DNA of 25,699 nt from a virus: the IMG/VR virus record IMGVR_UViG_3300024520_000449, positions 1 through 25,699 of that record. The stretch is one strand, 5' to 3'. Position 1 is the first letter of the stretch; every line of letters starts with the position of its first letter. The notes beneath the pieces are model-generated. The model was not told the origin of the DNA. It was given only the letters and a program-made list of their open reading frames with translations, and did no database searches. Shown here piece by piece: positions 14,757 through 22,601 of this stretch. Position numbers and translations under genes: made by a program.

Positions 14757-15616
14757 TGGCCGGCGTCGAGCCCATCATTGTGAGTTTCGAGAACTGGTTT
14801 CGCGGGGACAATATCGGTACGGGCTACACGATCGCCGACTCATCGGGGCAATTCACACAGGCCCAGATCGAGACGCTCGCGCGTTGGAGGTTCTACCCTC
14901 AGTTGACGTGGACCTTCGGGGCACCCACCGGCAGTTTCGATCTCAGGATCGGAAGCTTCTCGGCAAACCTAACAGGCGACGTCCTTGTAGTAGCAAACCA
15001 CAATCTGACCCTTGCCGGAGAATGGACACAGGTCAACGCGATCTATTTCGATGGGGCGACGTGGATCGGTGACGGGTCCTCTGCATTCCCGCTGACCGAT
15101 CCCGTGCCCGATCCCCTACTGATCCCGTTCACCAGCGCAGCCGGGACGCGGTCGGGATGGGGCATCCGGTTCGTCTCGAACACGGGGAGCACTCCCGATG
15201 ATCTCAAGATCGGGTCGCTTCTGATTGGAAGACGAGAAACGTCGTTCAGTTCTTTCGCGACACCGCCAGACTTCGATCCGTATTCGATGGCTGTCAAGGG
15301 CGACGGCGGGGGCACTCCGCACGGTAGCCCGATCGGGACCAAGGCCCGCAGCGTCAAGAGAAACGTAACCCTACACTATCCTGGTCCTGGTGTCGCAGGC
15401 GGGGAGCTATCCGGCCAGGATCCGACGTTCGTAGATATGCGGGACCATATGATAACCGGGCTCCCGGTCTGGTTTGCATGGAACACCACTGAGGATCGTC
15501 ACGACGTTTTTATTGCCCGTACATCGAGCGTCCGAATCCCGTCTCATGGGAGCCTGAAGCGTTACAGTCCACAGATCGATCTTGAACTTCTAGACTATGT
15601 CTCGGGGGTACTATGA
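14756..15616 (+). CDS. Distal tail/baseplate protein following the tape measure
   Basis: A 286-residue beta-rich protein. GTG 14756 overlaps the tape-measure stop by one base. In siphoviruses the gene after the tape measure usually encodes the distal tail protein that caps the tube. Motifs of note are FENWFRGDNIGTGYTIADSSGQ at the N-terminus and SGWGIRFVSNTGSTPDDLKIGSLLIGRR around residues 135-165. A C-terminal part (PTFVDMRDHMITGLPVWFAWN) looks like the substrate-independent core of such baseplate proteins. No family is certain. It ends in an ATGA overlap with the next gene. Confidence 0.5.
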   Translation: MAGVEPIIVSFENWFRGDNIGTGYTIADSSGQFTQAQIETLARWRFYPQLTWTFGAPTGSFDLRIGSFSANLTGDVLVVANHNLTLAGEWTQVNAIYFDGATWIGDGSSAFPLTDPVPDPLLIPFTSAAGTRSGWGIRFVSNTGSTPDDLKIGSLLIGRRETSFSSFATPPDFDPYSMAVKGDGGGTPHGSPIGTKARSVKRNVTLHYPGPGVAGGELSGQDPTFVDMRDHMITGLPVWFAWNTTEDRHDVFIARTSSVRIPSHGSLKRYSPQIDLELLDYVSGVL

Positions 15617-16074
15617 AGCTAATCGCGTCACTTCTGTTTCTGATCCTCCCTCTTGTAGCCCTGGCCGTCTTCAATCCGGACTTCGAGAACGGAACAACTG
15701 TGGAGTGGGACTCTGTCCCGACAGGCTGCTTCCAGGTCGTGGATATCGACCAGAATACCGGGACCTACTCGGCCGAGCTGAACGGGCCGTGTACCGTGGG
15801 TGCGTTCATACGCAAGGTCTCGCTTTCCGGAGATGCGATCTACGCCGGACTTTTTACCAAGCACATTTCGGGTGCTGGCAATCTCGGCGTCGTCGTCCGG
15901 GAAGGGCTGTTGGTCAAAATCTCATGGTTGGTGAATCCCGCACAGGCCGCAGACTGGACACATATCGCAGACGCTTACGTATACGGTGGAGGATTCACTC
16001 CATCGATTTCCGTGACGATACCCGCCGGTTCTATTTGGAGGATCGACGACGTTTTGTTGGTGTCGGTGGACTGA
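15613..16074 (+). CDS. Exported-type beta-sandwich protein in the tail operon
   Basis: A 153-residue protein that starts with a typical Sec signal peptide: MK followed by LIASLLFLILPLVALAV, with likely cleavage after ALA. The mature part (FNPDFENGTTVEWDSVPTGCF... and ISVTIPAGSIWRIDDVLLVSVD) has the shape of a carbohydrate-binding-module-like jellyroll. This fold is common in phage tails and secreted glycan-binding proteins, where NPDFENG...W at the start and WRIDDVLL at the end are usual. The ATGA overlap with the upstream gene and direct abutment with the next ATG place it firmly in the tail operon. Function is unknown; receptor or surface-glycan binding is a guess. Confidence 0.6.
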   Translation: MKLIASLLFLILPLVALAVFNPDFENGTTVEWDSVPTGCFQVVDIDQNTGTYSAELNGPCTVGAFIRKVSLSGDAIYAGLFTKHISGAGNLGVVVREGLLVKISWLVNPAQAADWTHIADAYVYGGGFTPSISVTIPAGSIWRIDDVLLVSVD

Positions 16075-16914
16075 ATGGCCTCGCCGTTCTTTCTTTTCGA
16101 GAACGTGCTGGAGTCCGGCACATTAACGGCCTCTACCGAGGTCGACGGTTGGCCCGCGGAGAACCTGCTCGACTGGCGGCCCGGCACGGCCTACAGATGG
16201 CGCGCCGCAATCGCCAGCACTCCCGCGACGGTCGAAGTGGATCTCGGAGTAGGAAACGAGATCCTCGCCGATGCGATCGGGATCGCGGGGCACAACCTCG
16301 ACGAAGATGCCGGAGGGATCGTCGGCCTAGATTGCGACTACTCTGACGACGGCGCGGCGTGGACGACTGCGGCAACCCTATCCAGCTTCGTGGACTTTCA
16401 AGCCAAGCTCCCACACTGTCAACGGCTCGACTCGCCACCCGGAGCAGCGAAACGCTACTGGAGGATTCGGGTCTACATGATCTCGGGCGCGTTCACGTTC
16501 GATCCACAGATAGGGGTATGCACGATCGGCAGGCTGCTTGAGTTTCCGGGACAGACCGGAGGCGTGGAGTTTTTCTCACGTTCCGTGGATGCCGATTTCA
16601 TAGACAATCAGGATGGAGTGTTCATCGGGTCCAACGTGAAGCACCCGACGAACCTCTGGAACATCGATTATTCGGAAGGTGGGCTCGACCGGGATACGTT
16701 TTTCAGGCCTGCATCCGGGATCAACTTCGATACCGATTTTAGGGCTCACATCTACGCCGACAAACCTTTCTGGTATGTTGCCCTCGACAGCGGCGAGGTG
16801 GAAACGACCGAGGGCCTACTTGTCCGAACACGAGACTGGCGGATGCCGTTTCTCGGGATCAAGCAGCGGCGTGGACTTCAAGCGACACTCCGAGCATGGA
16901 ACGATAGGGCATGA
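16075..16914 (+). CDS. Minor tail protein with discoidin-like region
   Basis: A 279-residue protein beginning at ATG 16075, directly after the previous stop. Residues about 20-140 (EVDGWPAENLLDWRPGTAYRW, then ATVEVDLGVGNEILADAIGIAGHNL, then AKRYWRIRVY) follow the discoidin/F5-8 type C-like pattern seen in phage minor tail proteins. There is a DLG strand, a solvent-exposed loop and an RYWRI strand. The C-terminal part is beta-rich and contains KPFWYVALDSGEVE. A role in the baseplate or adhesion is likely. ATGA overlap with the next gene. Confidence 0.6.
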   Translation: MASPFFLFENVLESGTLTASTEVDGWPAENLLDWRPGTAYRWRAAIASTPATVEVDLGVGNEILADAIGIAGHNLDEDAGGIVGLDCDYSDDGAAWTTAATLSSFVDFQAKLPHCQRLDSPPGAAKRYWRIRVYMISGAFTFDPQIGVCTIGRLLEFPGQTGGVEFFSRSVDADFIDNQDGVFIGSNVKHPTNLWNIDYSEGGLDRDTFFRPASGINFDTDFRAHIYADKPFWYVALDSGEVETTEGLLVRTRDWRMPFLGIKQRRGLQATLRAWNDRA

Positions 16915-18698
16915 CCACCGCGAACTATGACCTCCTCGCGGATGATGCAGCCAAGCGCGCACAGTGGCTTGTCGAGATCGACATGCTCCGCTGCGACAAT
17001 CAGTACACGCAGGCGCCATGCACAGCGCCAGACGGTGGCGATGGGCTACGTTGCTGGTATTCGTTCCCGACGTGCCAGGACCGGGTAAACTATGTAACCA
17101 GCACGAGGACGCTCTACTTCTGCTTTCAAGACGTGCCGTGGTCGGACGACACTCTCCAGGTCTACCCGCTGCTCCAGAAGCTCGTCGCCGTGCCGCAGAA
17201 GATTGACGCGCGCCGACTGCACACGTTCCCCGAGCAACTCAATCTATCTATGGCGCTCGACTACCTGCCCCCGCCACCGGACCACGACAAGGGCTCGGCG
17301 TTCTTCAACACCGGATCACCCGGTGAGTTCTGGGCCAACCTGTTCGCCCGCAACTTGAACTACTCCGGTCGGCCGGTGAGGGTCAAGCGTGGGTTCTACA
17401 GCGCGGACGATTTCGCCCTGGCCGACTTCCAGCAGATCGGACCCGAGTATCGGCTCAAGGCCTACTCGATCAGCGATGCAGCTGTGAAGATCACCTGCGA
17501 GTCGAAACTGGCAGACCTCGATAAGCGCCAGATCCCTTTCGCCGTCTCGGACGACAACCTCATAACAGACGCGGCAGGCATCAGCAGCGTGGCGACCACG
17601 ATCAACGTCACGAGCGCGGCAGAGTTTCCCGACCCGGCCGAATTCACGAGGAACACAATGTATGTCGAGATAGAAAACGAGATAATGGAGCTGACTGCGA
17701 TCGACACTGCGCTGGATACTCTGACGGTTGCGAATCGTGGCTCGTTCGGCACGAGCCCGTCATTCCACCCGATGGGCGCCCAGGTCACGCACGTCGTAGG
17801 CTTCTCGTCTGACGTCGTCGGCACACCCGACAACCCAATGGAGATCATGCAGGATCTTCTGGAGTGGGCGGGGATCGCAGCGGCAGACGTGGATACGACT
17901 AGCTTCGACACGATCAAAGAAGTCGTGTGGCCGGAGGACAACTGTGCGCGTTTGATCCGTCGCCCCAAGAAGGTCTCCGAGCTACTCCAGCAGCTTCGAG
18001 AGACACGGGGCGTCGCCATCTTCCTCGACACGTCGGGAAAGTTTGCAGCTGCGACCCTGCTACCCGACGAGGACGGTACGGCGCTCACGGATACCAACTT
18101 TATCGAAGACAGCCTCACGATCGAAGTCGACGACGAGGCTCGCATATCTCGGGTACTCTACCTCTACGACCCGGTGGAGGACAACGCATCGAACACGGAC
18201 GACTTCGCCAAGGTCGTGGTGGAGATCAATACGGACCTGGAGGACGCCAACCTGTTTGGTGACAAGCGCGAGAAGGTCATCCTGGACCAGTGGCTCGATC
18301 CCGGCGCGATCATCGCGGAGGTCAGAAACATCGCACGGCGCCTGATCTCTCGGTTCCGCTTCGGGCTGCGGACGTTCACGTTCCAGCTGGAGATCGCCGA
18401 CGCCACCGCGATCAACGTCGGGGATGCGTTGACCGTCAACACGTTCAAGGTTCTCGGAGTGGACGGAGCAGCGGAGACCAGGCCTGTCCTGGTCACCGCA
18501 AAGCGCGAAGTGGACCGTACTCGTGTGGAATTCCAGGCGGTCGATGTCAACTTCTCGGGTAGATTCTTCCGAATGGGACCAGAGGCCATGACTGCAACCT
18601 ACACGGACGGCGACGCCAACCTGATCTACGGTTATTGGGGCGACGCTTCTGATAACACAGTCGGCGTGCGGAACGTCGACGGCTATATCTACTTCTGA
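16911..18698 (+). CDS. Baseplate hub / tail-tip protein with N-terminal cysteine cluster
   Basis: A 595-residue protein. The N-terminus carries five cysteines in a distinctive array, C28, C37, C48, C55 and C71, in CDNQYTQAPC...RCWYSFPTCQD...TLYFC. This array recurs in a group of phage tail proteins of Gram-negative hosts. It is followed by NLFARNLNYSGRPVRVKRGFYS. The central part has alternating strands (ATTINVTSAAEFPD and VEIENEIMELTAIDTALDTLTVANRGSFGT), the latter typical of phage tail hub domains. The C-terminal half contains DAARISRVLYLYDPVED-like and GDALTVNTFKV strands of a hub fold. The cysteines may bind a metal or iron-sulfur cluster, as in lambda gpL, but that is inference. Confidence 0.65.
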   Translation: MTTANYDLLADDAAKRAQWLVEIDMLRCDNQYTQAPCTAPDGGDGLRCWYSFPTCQDRVNYVTSTRTLYFCFQDVPWSDDTLQVYPLLQKLVAVPQKIDARRLHTFPEQLNLSMALDYLPPPPDHDKGSAFFNTGSPGEFWANLFARNLNYSGRPVRVKRGFYSADDFALADFQQIGPEYRLKAYSISDAAVKITCESKLADLDKRQIPFAVSDDNLITDAAGISSVATTINVTSAAEFPDPAEFTRNTMYVEIENEIMELTAIDTALDTLTVANRGSFGTSPSFHPMGAQVTHVVGFSSDVVGTPDNPMEIMQDLLEWAGIAAADVDTTSFDTIKEVVWPEDNCARLIRRPKKVSELLQQLRETRGVAIFLDTSGKFAAATLLPDEDGTALTDTNFIEDSLTIEVDDEARISRVLYLYDPVEDNASNTDDFAKVVVEINTDLEDANLFGDKREKVILDQWLDPGAIIAEVRNIARRLISRFRFGLRTFTFQLEIADATAINVGDALTVNTFKVLGVDGAAETRPVLVTAKREVDRTRVEFQAVDVNFSGRFFRMGPEAMTATYTDGDANLIYGYWGDASDNTVGVRNVDGYIYF

Positions 18699-19183
18699 TG
18701 GCTGTTACTTGGCCCAGCGCCGTGACGACCGAGTATGACGCAGATGATGCGGACAAGTTCACGTCAAACGCCCAGGCACTCAGAGACCGCGGCGAGGTCA
18801 TGCGCGAGGCTCCGTTTACAGTGAGGTTCAGCGCGTCGACCAGCCATACGGAACCATGGGAGCCGCTCTCGTCCCAGATCGGTGGGACGCTCCACGTTCT
18901 GGCGGCCAACAACGCAGCGGTCATCGGGACGGCTCGGATGATCCTCCAGGACGCAGCCGGCGCCGATCTTGTAGTCGGAGCGACAGCGGCGCACATCGGT
19001 GCAGATCCATACGTCGAGATGACAGTCGCTCTTACTTCGTCGTTGATCTTGATCGAGCTGGCCGGCTTCCCCAACTCGGGCGAATTCGGTCATGGCGCGA
19101 CCGAGCGACTCATCCTGGAATTCGAGCGGGTGTCGGGCGCGGGGAACTACACCGGGCAAGGCCTGAACGCCTGGGTAGAATGA
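18698..19183 (+). CDS. Small tail-tip protein, unassigned
   Basis: A 161-residue protein whose ATG overlaps the preceding stop by one base. It opens with a region common to phage tail appendage proteins (TWPSAVTTEYDADDADKFTSNAQALRDRG). A beta-rich stretch follows (TLHVLAANNAAVIGTARMIL and LILIELAGFPNSGEFG). It is part of a run of similarly sized beta-rich genes after the hub, probably minor tail or receptor-binding components. I do not recognise the family. Confidence 0.5.
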   Translation: MAVTWPSAVTTEYDADDADKFTSNAQALRDRGEVMREAPFTVRFSASTSHTEPWEPLSSQIGGTLHVLAANNAAVIGTARMILQDAAGADLVVGATAAHIGADPYVEMTVALTSSLILIELAGFPNSGEFGHGATERLILEFERVSGAGNYTGQGLNAWVE

Positions 19184-19683
19184 TGGCCTACACCTACGAT
19201 ACGACTTTCACGGCTTCGGACGTCCTCAGTGGTAAGGGTGTCAAGACCACGGGGAAATGGATCTTCACCAATCAGGACTCACTCAAACAGATCAGACGGT
19301 TCCACGTCGACACGACCGAGTTCTCAGAGACCCTTACGACCGCGCAACTCCAGGCCTCTTTCCTGTTTCGCTGCCCGAGATACGCAAGGCCTGGCGGGAC
19401 GGACAAGTTCGAGTTTCGTCAGATGCTTTGGGCGACGGGTGGCGGGACTGCACACTTGCGAGTCGACTTGAACGATGGCACGAACACGACGACAGGCACG
19501 GAGATCACAGCGGTGGCGGCGACTGCGACCGTAATGTCCGGACCGTCAAGGGCCGACATCCCGACGCTGATGCTGTCCGACAACATTTCTGGGCTACTGC
19601 GAATCTACCTGTGGGTCACGGGCGGTGGCACCGGGTTTACCTCCGCCGACAACCTGCTTTTCAACTGTGGGATAAACTCCTGA
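19180..19683 (+). CDS. Small tail-tip protein, unassigned
   Basis: A 167-residue protein starting with two adjacent ATG codons (19180 and 19183), overlapping the previous stop. It is beta-rich with short hydrophobic strands (WIFTNQDSLKQIRRFHVD, LQASFLFRCPRYARP, LMLSDNISGLLRIYLWVTGG) and many Thr/Gly residues. The longer frame beginning at 18856 is a shadow of the previous gene. It shares size and style with its two neighbours, suggesting a short series of related tail-appendage genes. I see no diagnostic motif. Confidence 0.5.
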   Translation: MMAYTYDTTFTASDVLSGKGVKTTGKWIFTNQDSLKQIRRFHVDTTEFSETLTTAQLQASFLFRCPRYARPGGTDKFEFRQMLWATGGGTAHLRVDLNDGTNTTTGTEITAVAATATVMSGPSRADIPTLMLSDNISGLLRIYLWVTGGGTGFTSADNLLFNCGINS

Positions 19684-20180
19684 TGCCGTTCCACTTCTGG
19701 TCGGAGATGCCGACGACCGTGTTCGCTTCGGGTAGACTGTGGCCGGGGGCACTGAGCCTCCAGCACGTCGGCCGGGGGTTCGGGTCGTGGATGGTTCCGT
19801 GTACCCCGTCGATACCCGTTCTCACTCTCGGGGCACAGGGGACGACGACGAGAGATATCGTGGTCGTCTACCCCGACTCGTGGGCCATCGATGAGAACTT
19901 CACGTCGATGAAACTGGTACTCCAGGTCATGGTCGTGATGACTCTTACGGGATTCACGGTTACGCCGTCAGGCCAGGTACAGCTGATCGGTGGATCGAAT
20001 GCGCCCGGCCTGGTGGGAGCGGAACGGTACATGACGAAAGACTACACGACACTGCCGACCGGCCCGACGACCGAAACGATCGAGCTTACCTGGACGGCGG
20101 TCTCGGGCACCAGTATATCGCTCATCCGAACAGCGACCGTGGCCGGTGCGACGTGTGCCTACGGGCTGGTGCCGGTATGA
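19683..20180 (+). CDS. Small tail-tip protein, unassigned
   Basis: A 165-residue protein with ATG 19683 inside a TGATG overlap. It has an aromatic N-terminus (PFHFWSEMPTTVFASGRLWPG) and beta-rich middle and C-terminal parts (LVLQVMVVMTLTGFTV and ETIELTWTAVSGTSISLIRTATV). It belongs to the run of minor-tail-like genes, and no family is recognised. Its ATGA overlap with the next gene indicates translational coupling. Confidence 0.5.
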   Translation: MPFHFWSEMPTTVFASGRLWPGALSLQHVGRGFGSWMVPCTPSIPVLTLGAQGTTTRDIVVVYPDSWAIDENFTSMKLVLQVMVVMTLTGFTVTPSGQVQLIGGSNAPGLVGAERYMTKDYTTLPTGPTTETIELTWTAVSGTSISLIRTATVAGATCAYGLVPV

Positions 20181-20542
20181 ACGGGCTCGCTGAGATCGTC
20201 CAGTTTCTACGGGTCAATCGCCTGGACTTCTCGCACGAGGGCGGCATCGGCGCGACGGGTGGCGGAAGCCAGGGCGACTATGTTCTAAACAGCGTTGTCA
20301 ACGTCATCAACGCAGGACTCCCCAATAAGACGGTGACGCTCCCGCCGGCTGCGCCAGGTCGAATCTGTTTTGTCATCAACGATCGGGGCATATTCGCTCT
20401 GACCGTGTGGCCGTCGTCCGGTCACGACTGCGGCGCCGGGACGGACACGTCGATGATTCAGGTCAAGCAAACCATGGTCATGTTCGTCGGGATGTCACAT
20501 AGCGAATGGTTTGCGGCGGAGTTTGCGCGAGACGTAACGTAG
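20177..20542 (+). CDS. Tail fibre/appendage domain protein
   Basis: A 121-residue protein that resembles a domain common in phage tail-fibre-associated proteins, in the form KTVTLPPAAPGRICFVINDRGIFALTVWPSSG. In that pattern a VTLP-x2-PG strand turns into a repeated beta unit ending in W-x-AAEF near the C-terminus (SEWFAAEF). ATG 20177 overlaps the previous stop (ATGA). It probably contributes to the receptor-binding or tip complex; that is inference from this domain and position. Confidence 0.6.
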   Translation: MNGLAEIVQFLRVNRLDFSHEGGIGATGGGSQGDYVLNSVVNVINAGLPNKTVTLPPAAPGRICFVINDRGIFALTVWPSSGHDCGAGTDTSMIQVKQTMVMFVGMSHSEWFAAEFARDVT

Positions 20543-20550
20543 GGGAAAAG

Positions 20551-21240
20551 ATGGCGACATCGAGACAGGTTGACGCTCTGGAGAATCTCGGCTTCCTCCA
20601 AAAGTCGTTCGCGCCGCTCGCGCTCGATCTGACCGACGCATCCGACGATGTACAGTTCGACGTCGGCCCGTATTGGATGGCTACGGTCGATCTCGCCGGG
20701 TCAGATGCGATCGCCATTATCGAGGCTAAGTATTCTCTAGACGGTGGCGCGCGTTGGAATAGCTTTGCCCCGGCGCTCAAGCGGAAGGGTTCGGGCCTGA
20801 TGCGTGGGATCCCGATACATCAGGCCAACGCTCTACAGGTCAGTGTCGACACGAACAACGGAGCCGGAGCCAGTCAGAACGTCACGGTCTACGCCGACCA
20901 GACTCCGCTCGAGACGGGGATGCACCGGCAACTCACTCAGTTGCAGGTCACGGCGGGCGCCACGGATGAGACCCTGTACGCACCGGGTACGCGGGCCATC
21001 GTGACCGAGATTTGGTTATCCAACGCGGGCTCGACGTGGACCGCCGTCGACGTCTACTACGACGAGGACGGCGCGACCAGATCGGACGCCACCGCGATCT
21101 GTGTCGACATGCCTGTCTGGCCGCTGCAGCCCCCGGTCAAGCTCAAAGGTCACTGGCCGATCTACTACCCCGGAGAGATCGGGATCGAGGTCGTAGATGC
21201 CAACTTCGTGACGGCGACCGTGTTCGGGGTCGAATGGTAG
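20551..21240 (+). CDS. Tail appendage protein, beta-rich
   Basis: A 229-residue protein starting at ATG 20551 after AGGGGAAAAG; the in-frame codons back to 20506 are shadow. It begins with a short helix (VDALENLGFLQKSF), then LALDLTDASDDVQFDVGPYWMATVDL, and a C-terminal beta region with TEIWLSNAGSTWTAVDVYYDEDGATR. The architecture resembles tail appendage or upper-baseplate proteins that sit after tail-tip genes. Its stop lies inside the next gene's first codons. No family is certain. Confidence 0.5.
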   Translation: MATSRQVDALENLGFLQKSFAPLALDLTDASDDVQFDVGPYWMATVDLAGSDAIAIIEAKYSLDGGARWNSFAPALKRKGSGLMRGIPIHQANALQVSVDTNNGAGASQNVTVYADQTPLETGMHRQLTQLQVTAGATDETLYAPGTRAIVTEIWLSNAGSTWTAVDVYYDEDGATRSDATAICVDMPVWPLQPPVKLKGHWPIYYPGEIGIEVVDANFVTATVFGVEW

Positions 21241-21653
21241 TCACGATCAAGCGGTGGGGCTCGTCGCCGTTCGGGACGTTCGGCGAGCTGGCCGTGGGGG
21301 GCTTCCGCTGCTTCACTGTGGAGCGGCCATGGTTGAACAATGAGCCGTGGGTTTCCTGCATCCCGAACGGCGAGTACGAAATGACGCCGACGAGATACCA
21401 CCGACGCAACATCAACACGTGGGAGCTCGGCCCGGTCCCTGGGCGGACGCGGATCCTGATCCATCCCGGCAATACGTGGACCGACGTCCGGGGCTGCGTG
21501 GCGGTCGGCTCGACCCTGGGCTACATCAGCGGTAGCTGGGCCGTGCTCAATTCCCGGCAGGAGTTCGGGAACCTGATGAAAGCTCTACCCTGGACGCCTC
21601 ACACTATTATAATCTCTGGCCCGACTGTAGACTTCGCGGCCAGGGGGATTTGA
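21234..21653 (+). CDS. DUF5675 family protein (candidate lysis-associated protein)
   Basis: A 139-residue protein with the DUF5675 pattern. It includes GTFGEL...FTVERPWLNNEPWVSCIPNGEY, then LGPVPGRTRILIHPGNTWTDVRGCVAVGSTLG. These conserved PW-x-NN, SCIP-x-G-Y, R-x-x-ILIH-x-GN and GC(V/I) elements recur in many phages, often beside lysis genes. Function is not established; a peptidoglycan-related activity has been suspected from its context and from H/C residues that could be catalytic. ATG 21234 overlaps the previous gene. No classical lysozyme, amidase or endopeptidase is found elsewhere in this window. Confidence 0.75.
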   Translation: MVVTIKRWGSSPFGTFGELAVGGFRCFTVERPWLNNEPWVSCIPNGEYEMTPTRYHRRNINTWELGPVPGRTRILIHPGNTWTDVRGCVAVGSTLGYISGSWAVLNSRQEFGNLMKALPWTPHTIIISGPTVDFAARGI

Positions 21654-21654
21654 C

Positions 21655-21903
21655 ATGACGGAATGGCTGGAGTTTGGCGCTCTCGGGTTACTTGCGGTCG
21701 TCATCGTCTTGAACTATCGAGTGGGCACCGCAATGGTCGACAAGTTCGCAACTAGCCTTGCCGAAATCGGGAGGGACTGTCACGAGCATGCCGGGAAGCG
21801 CGAAGAACGCCTGATTGCGGCTCTCGAAAAGAACTCCGATGCTTACGAGCGGGCGATCCAGTCGAATGCTCGGATCGAGGCAGTCGTGAACGGGCGGCAG
21901 TGA
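21655..21903 (+). CDS. Membrane-anchored coiled-coil protein, holin- or i-spanin-like
   Basis: An 82-residue protein, ATG 21655 one base after the previous stop (TGACATG). One N-terminal transmembrane segment lies at residues about 6-21 (EFGALGLLAVVIVLNY). A charged helix follows with KREERLIAALEKNSDAYERAIQ, a pattern similar to BhlA/UviB-like holin proteins and to inner-membrane spanin subunits. It is placed in the lysis-like cluster, immediately before a lipoprotein-like gene. Which of the two roles applies cannot be decided from sequence alone. Confidence 0.6.
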   Translation: MTEWLEFGALGLLAVVIVLNYRVGTAMVDKFATSLAEIGRDCHEHAGKREERLIAALEKNSDAYERAIQSNARIEAVVNGRQ

Positions 21904-22266
21904 ATGATCGCCCTGCTCATGGCCGGCGCCATCTGGGTCGCCTGCGAGCCTGTGCCGCATTCCCGCGGCTATGTGTTCGAGTGGCACGCCGCGGACGGGT
22001 CGCTGATCGGCCTATCCGCACCGCAGCCGTCGTGCACCTACCGGGTCGAGCGGCTGGCCTGCCGTGTATACCGGGTCCGTGCGATGGCTGTCGGCCTCGA
22101 CGGCACGTACAGCGAGCCCAGCAACCCCGTGCGTGGCTTCCCCACGATCCGCGACCCATCGGCCCCGCTCGAACGTCGCCTCTGTAGAGCCCGCCCTGGG
22201 CGCTGCTCCACCAGGACCAGCCGGTGGGGCCGGGTCTTCCGCTTCTGCTGGATGCGGCGCGGATGA
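21904..22266 (+). CDS. Lipoprotein-like exported protein with FN3-like region
   Basis: A 120-residue protein that starts at ATG 21904, directly after the previous stop. It has a short hydrophobic N-terminus (IALLMAGAIWVAC) that may be a lipoprotein signal. The -3 residue is W, not L, and no basic residue precedes the hydrophobic core, so the signal is weak. The next residues (RGYVFEWHAADGSLIGLS ... CTYRVERLACRVYRVRAMAV) look like a fibronectin-III-type strand pair. The last ~30 residues are Arg/Cys-rich and look atypical. However, its TGA is part of an ATGA overlap with the next gene, supporting this frame. A lipoprotein next to a membrane coiled-coil protein suggests an outer-membrane spanin, but the FN3-like domain would be unusual. 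Confidence 0.5.
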   Translation: MIALLMAGAIWVACEPVPHSRGYVFEWHAADGSLIGLSAPQPSCTYRVERLACRVYRVRAMAVGLDGTYSEPSNPVRGFPTIRDPSAPLERRLCRARPGRCSTRTSRWGRVFRFCWMRRG

Positions 22267-22562
22267 GGGGCGCCAATGGCACCTTTCGGGTCCACAATAC
22301 GAGTTGTCCGACCGCCGAGCCCCCACTCATGCGGATGAAAGTCTGCCCCCGGTGCGGGTCGGACCGTGGCGAGGTCCTGAATTGCTATTGGCTCCGGTGG
22401 GCCCGCTTGAGCGTCGGCCTGACGCAGAAGGCTCTCGGCCGCCTGCTCAAGATCAGGCCGCGGGACATCAGCGCAGCGGAGACCGGGCTCCGCGAGCCAC
22501 CGGGCGCCCTGGTCCGGTTCTTCAACGAAGTCAAGGAGAGAGAGCGCGAAGGCTCTCCGTAG
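22263..22562 (+). CDS. Zinc-knuckle plus helix-turn-helix (XRE-like) protein
   Basis: A 99-residue protein. ATG 22263 makes an ATGA overlap with the upstream stop; ATG 22329 and 22335 are shorter alternatives close to the folded part. The core is CPRCGSDRGEVLNC, a compact cysteine knuckle, followed by LRWARLSVGLTQKALGRLLKIRPRDISAAETG. That segment matches the XRE-type helix-turn-helix (L-x-x-GLTQ-x-x-LG-x-x-L...I...E-G). The combination implies DNA binding. In this place it could regulate the late or lysis genes, or be a truncated remnant of a toxin-antitoxin-type antitoxin. No partner toxin is visible. Assignment of the HTH is confident, its target is unknown. Confidence 0.65.
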   Translation: MRGANGTFRVHNTSCPTAEPPLMRMKVCPRCGSDRGEVLNCYWLRWARLSVGLTQKALGRLLKIRPRDISAAETGLREPPGALVRFFNEVKEREREGSP

Positions 22563-22601
22563 TAGGATTGCAGGCGGCGACGGCGCCGAGAGGAGACCGC
22601 T

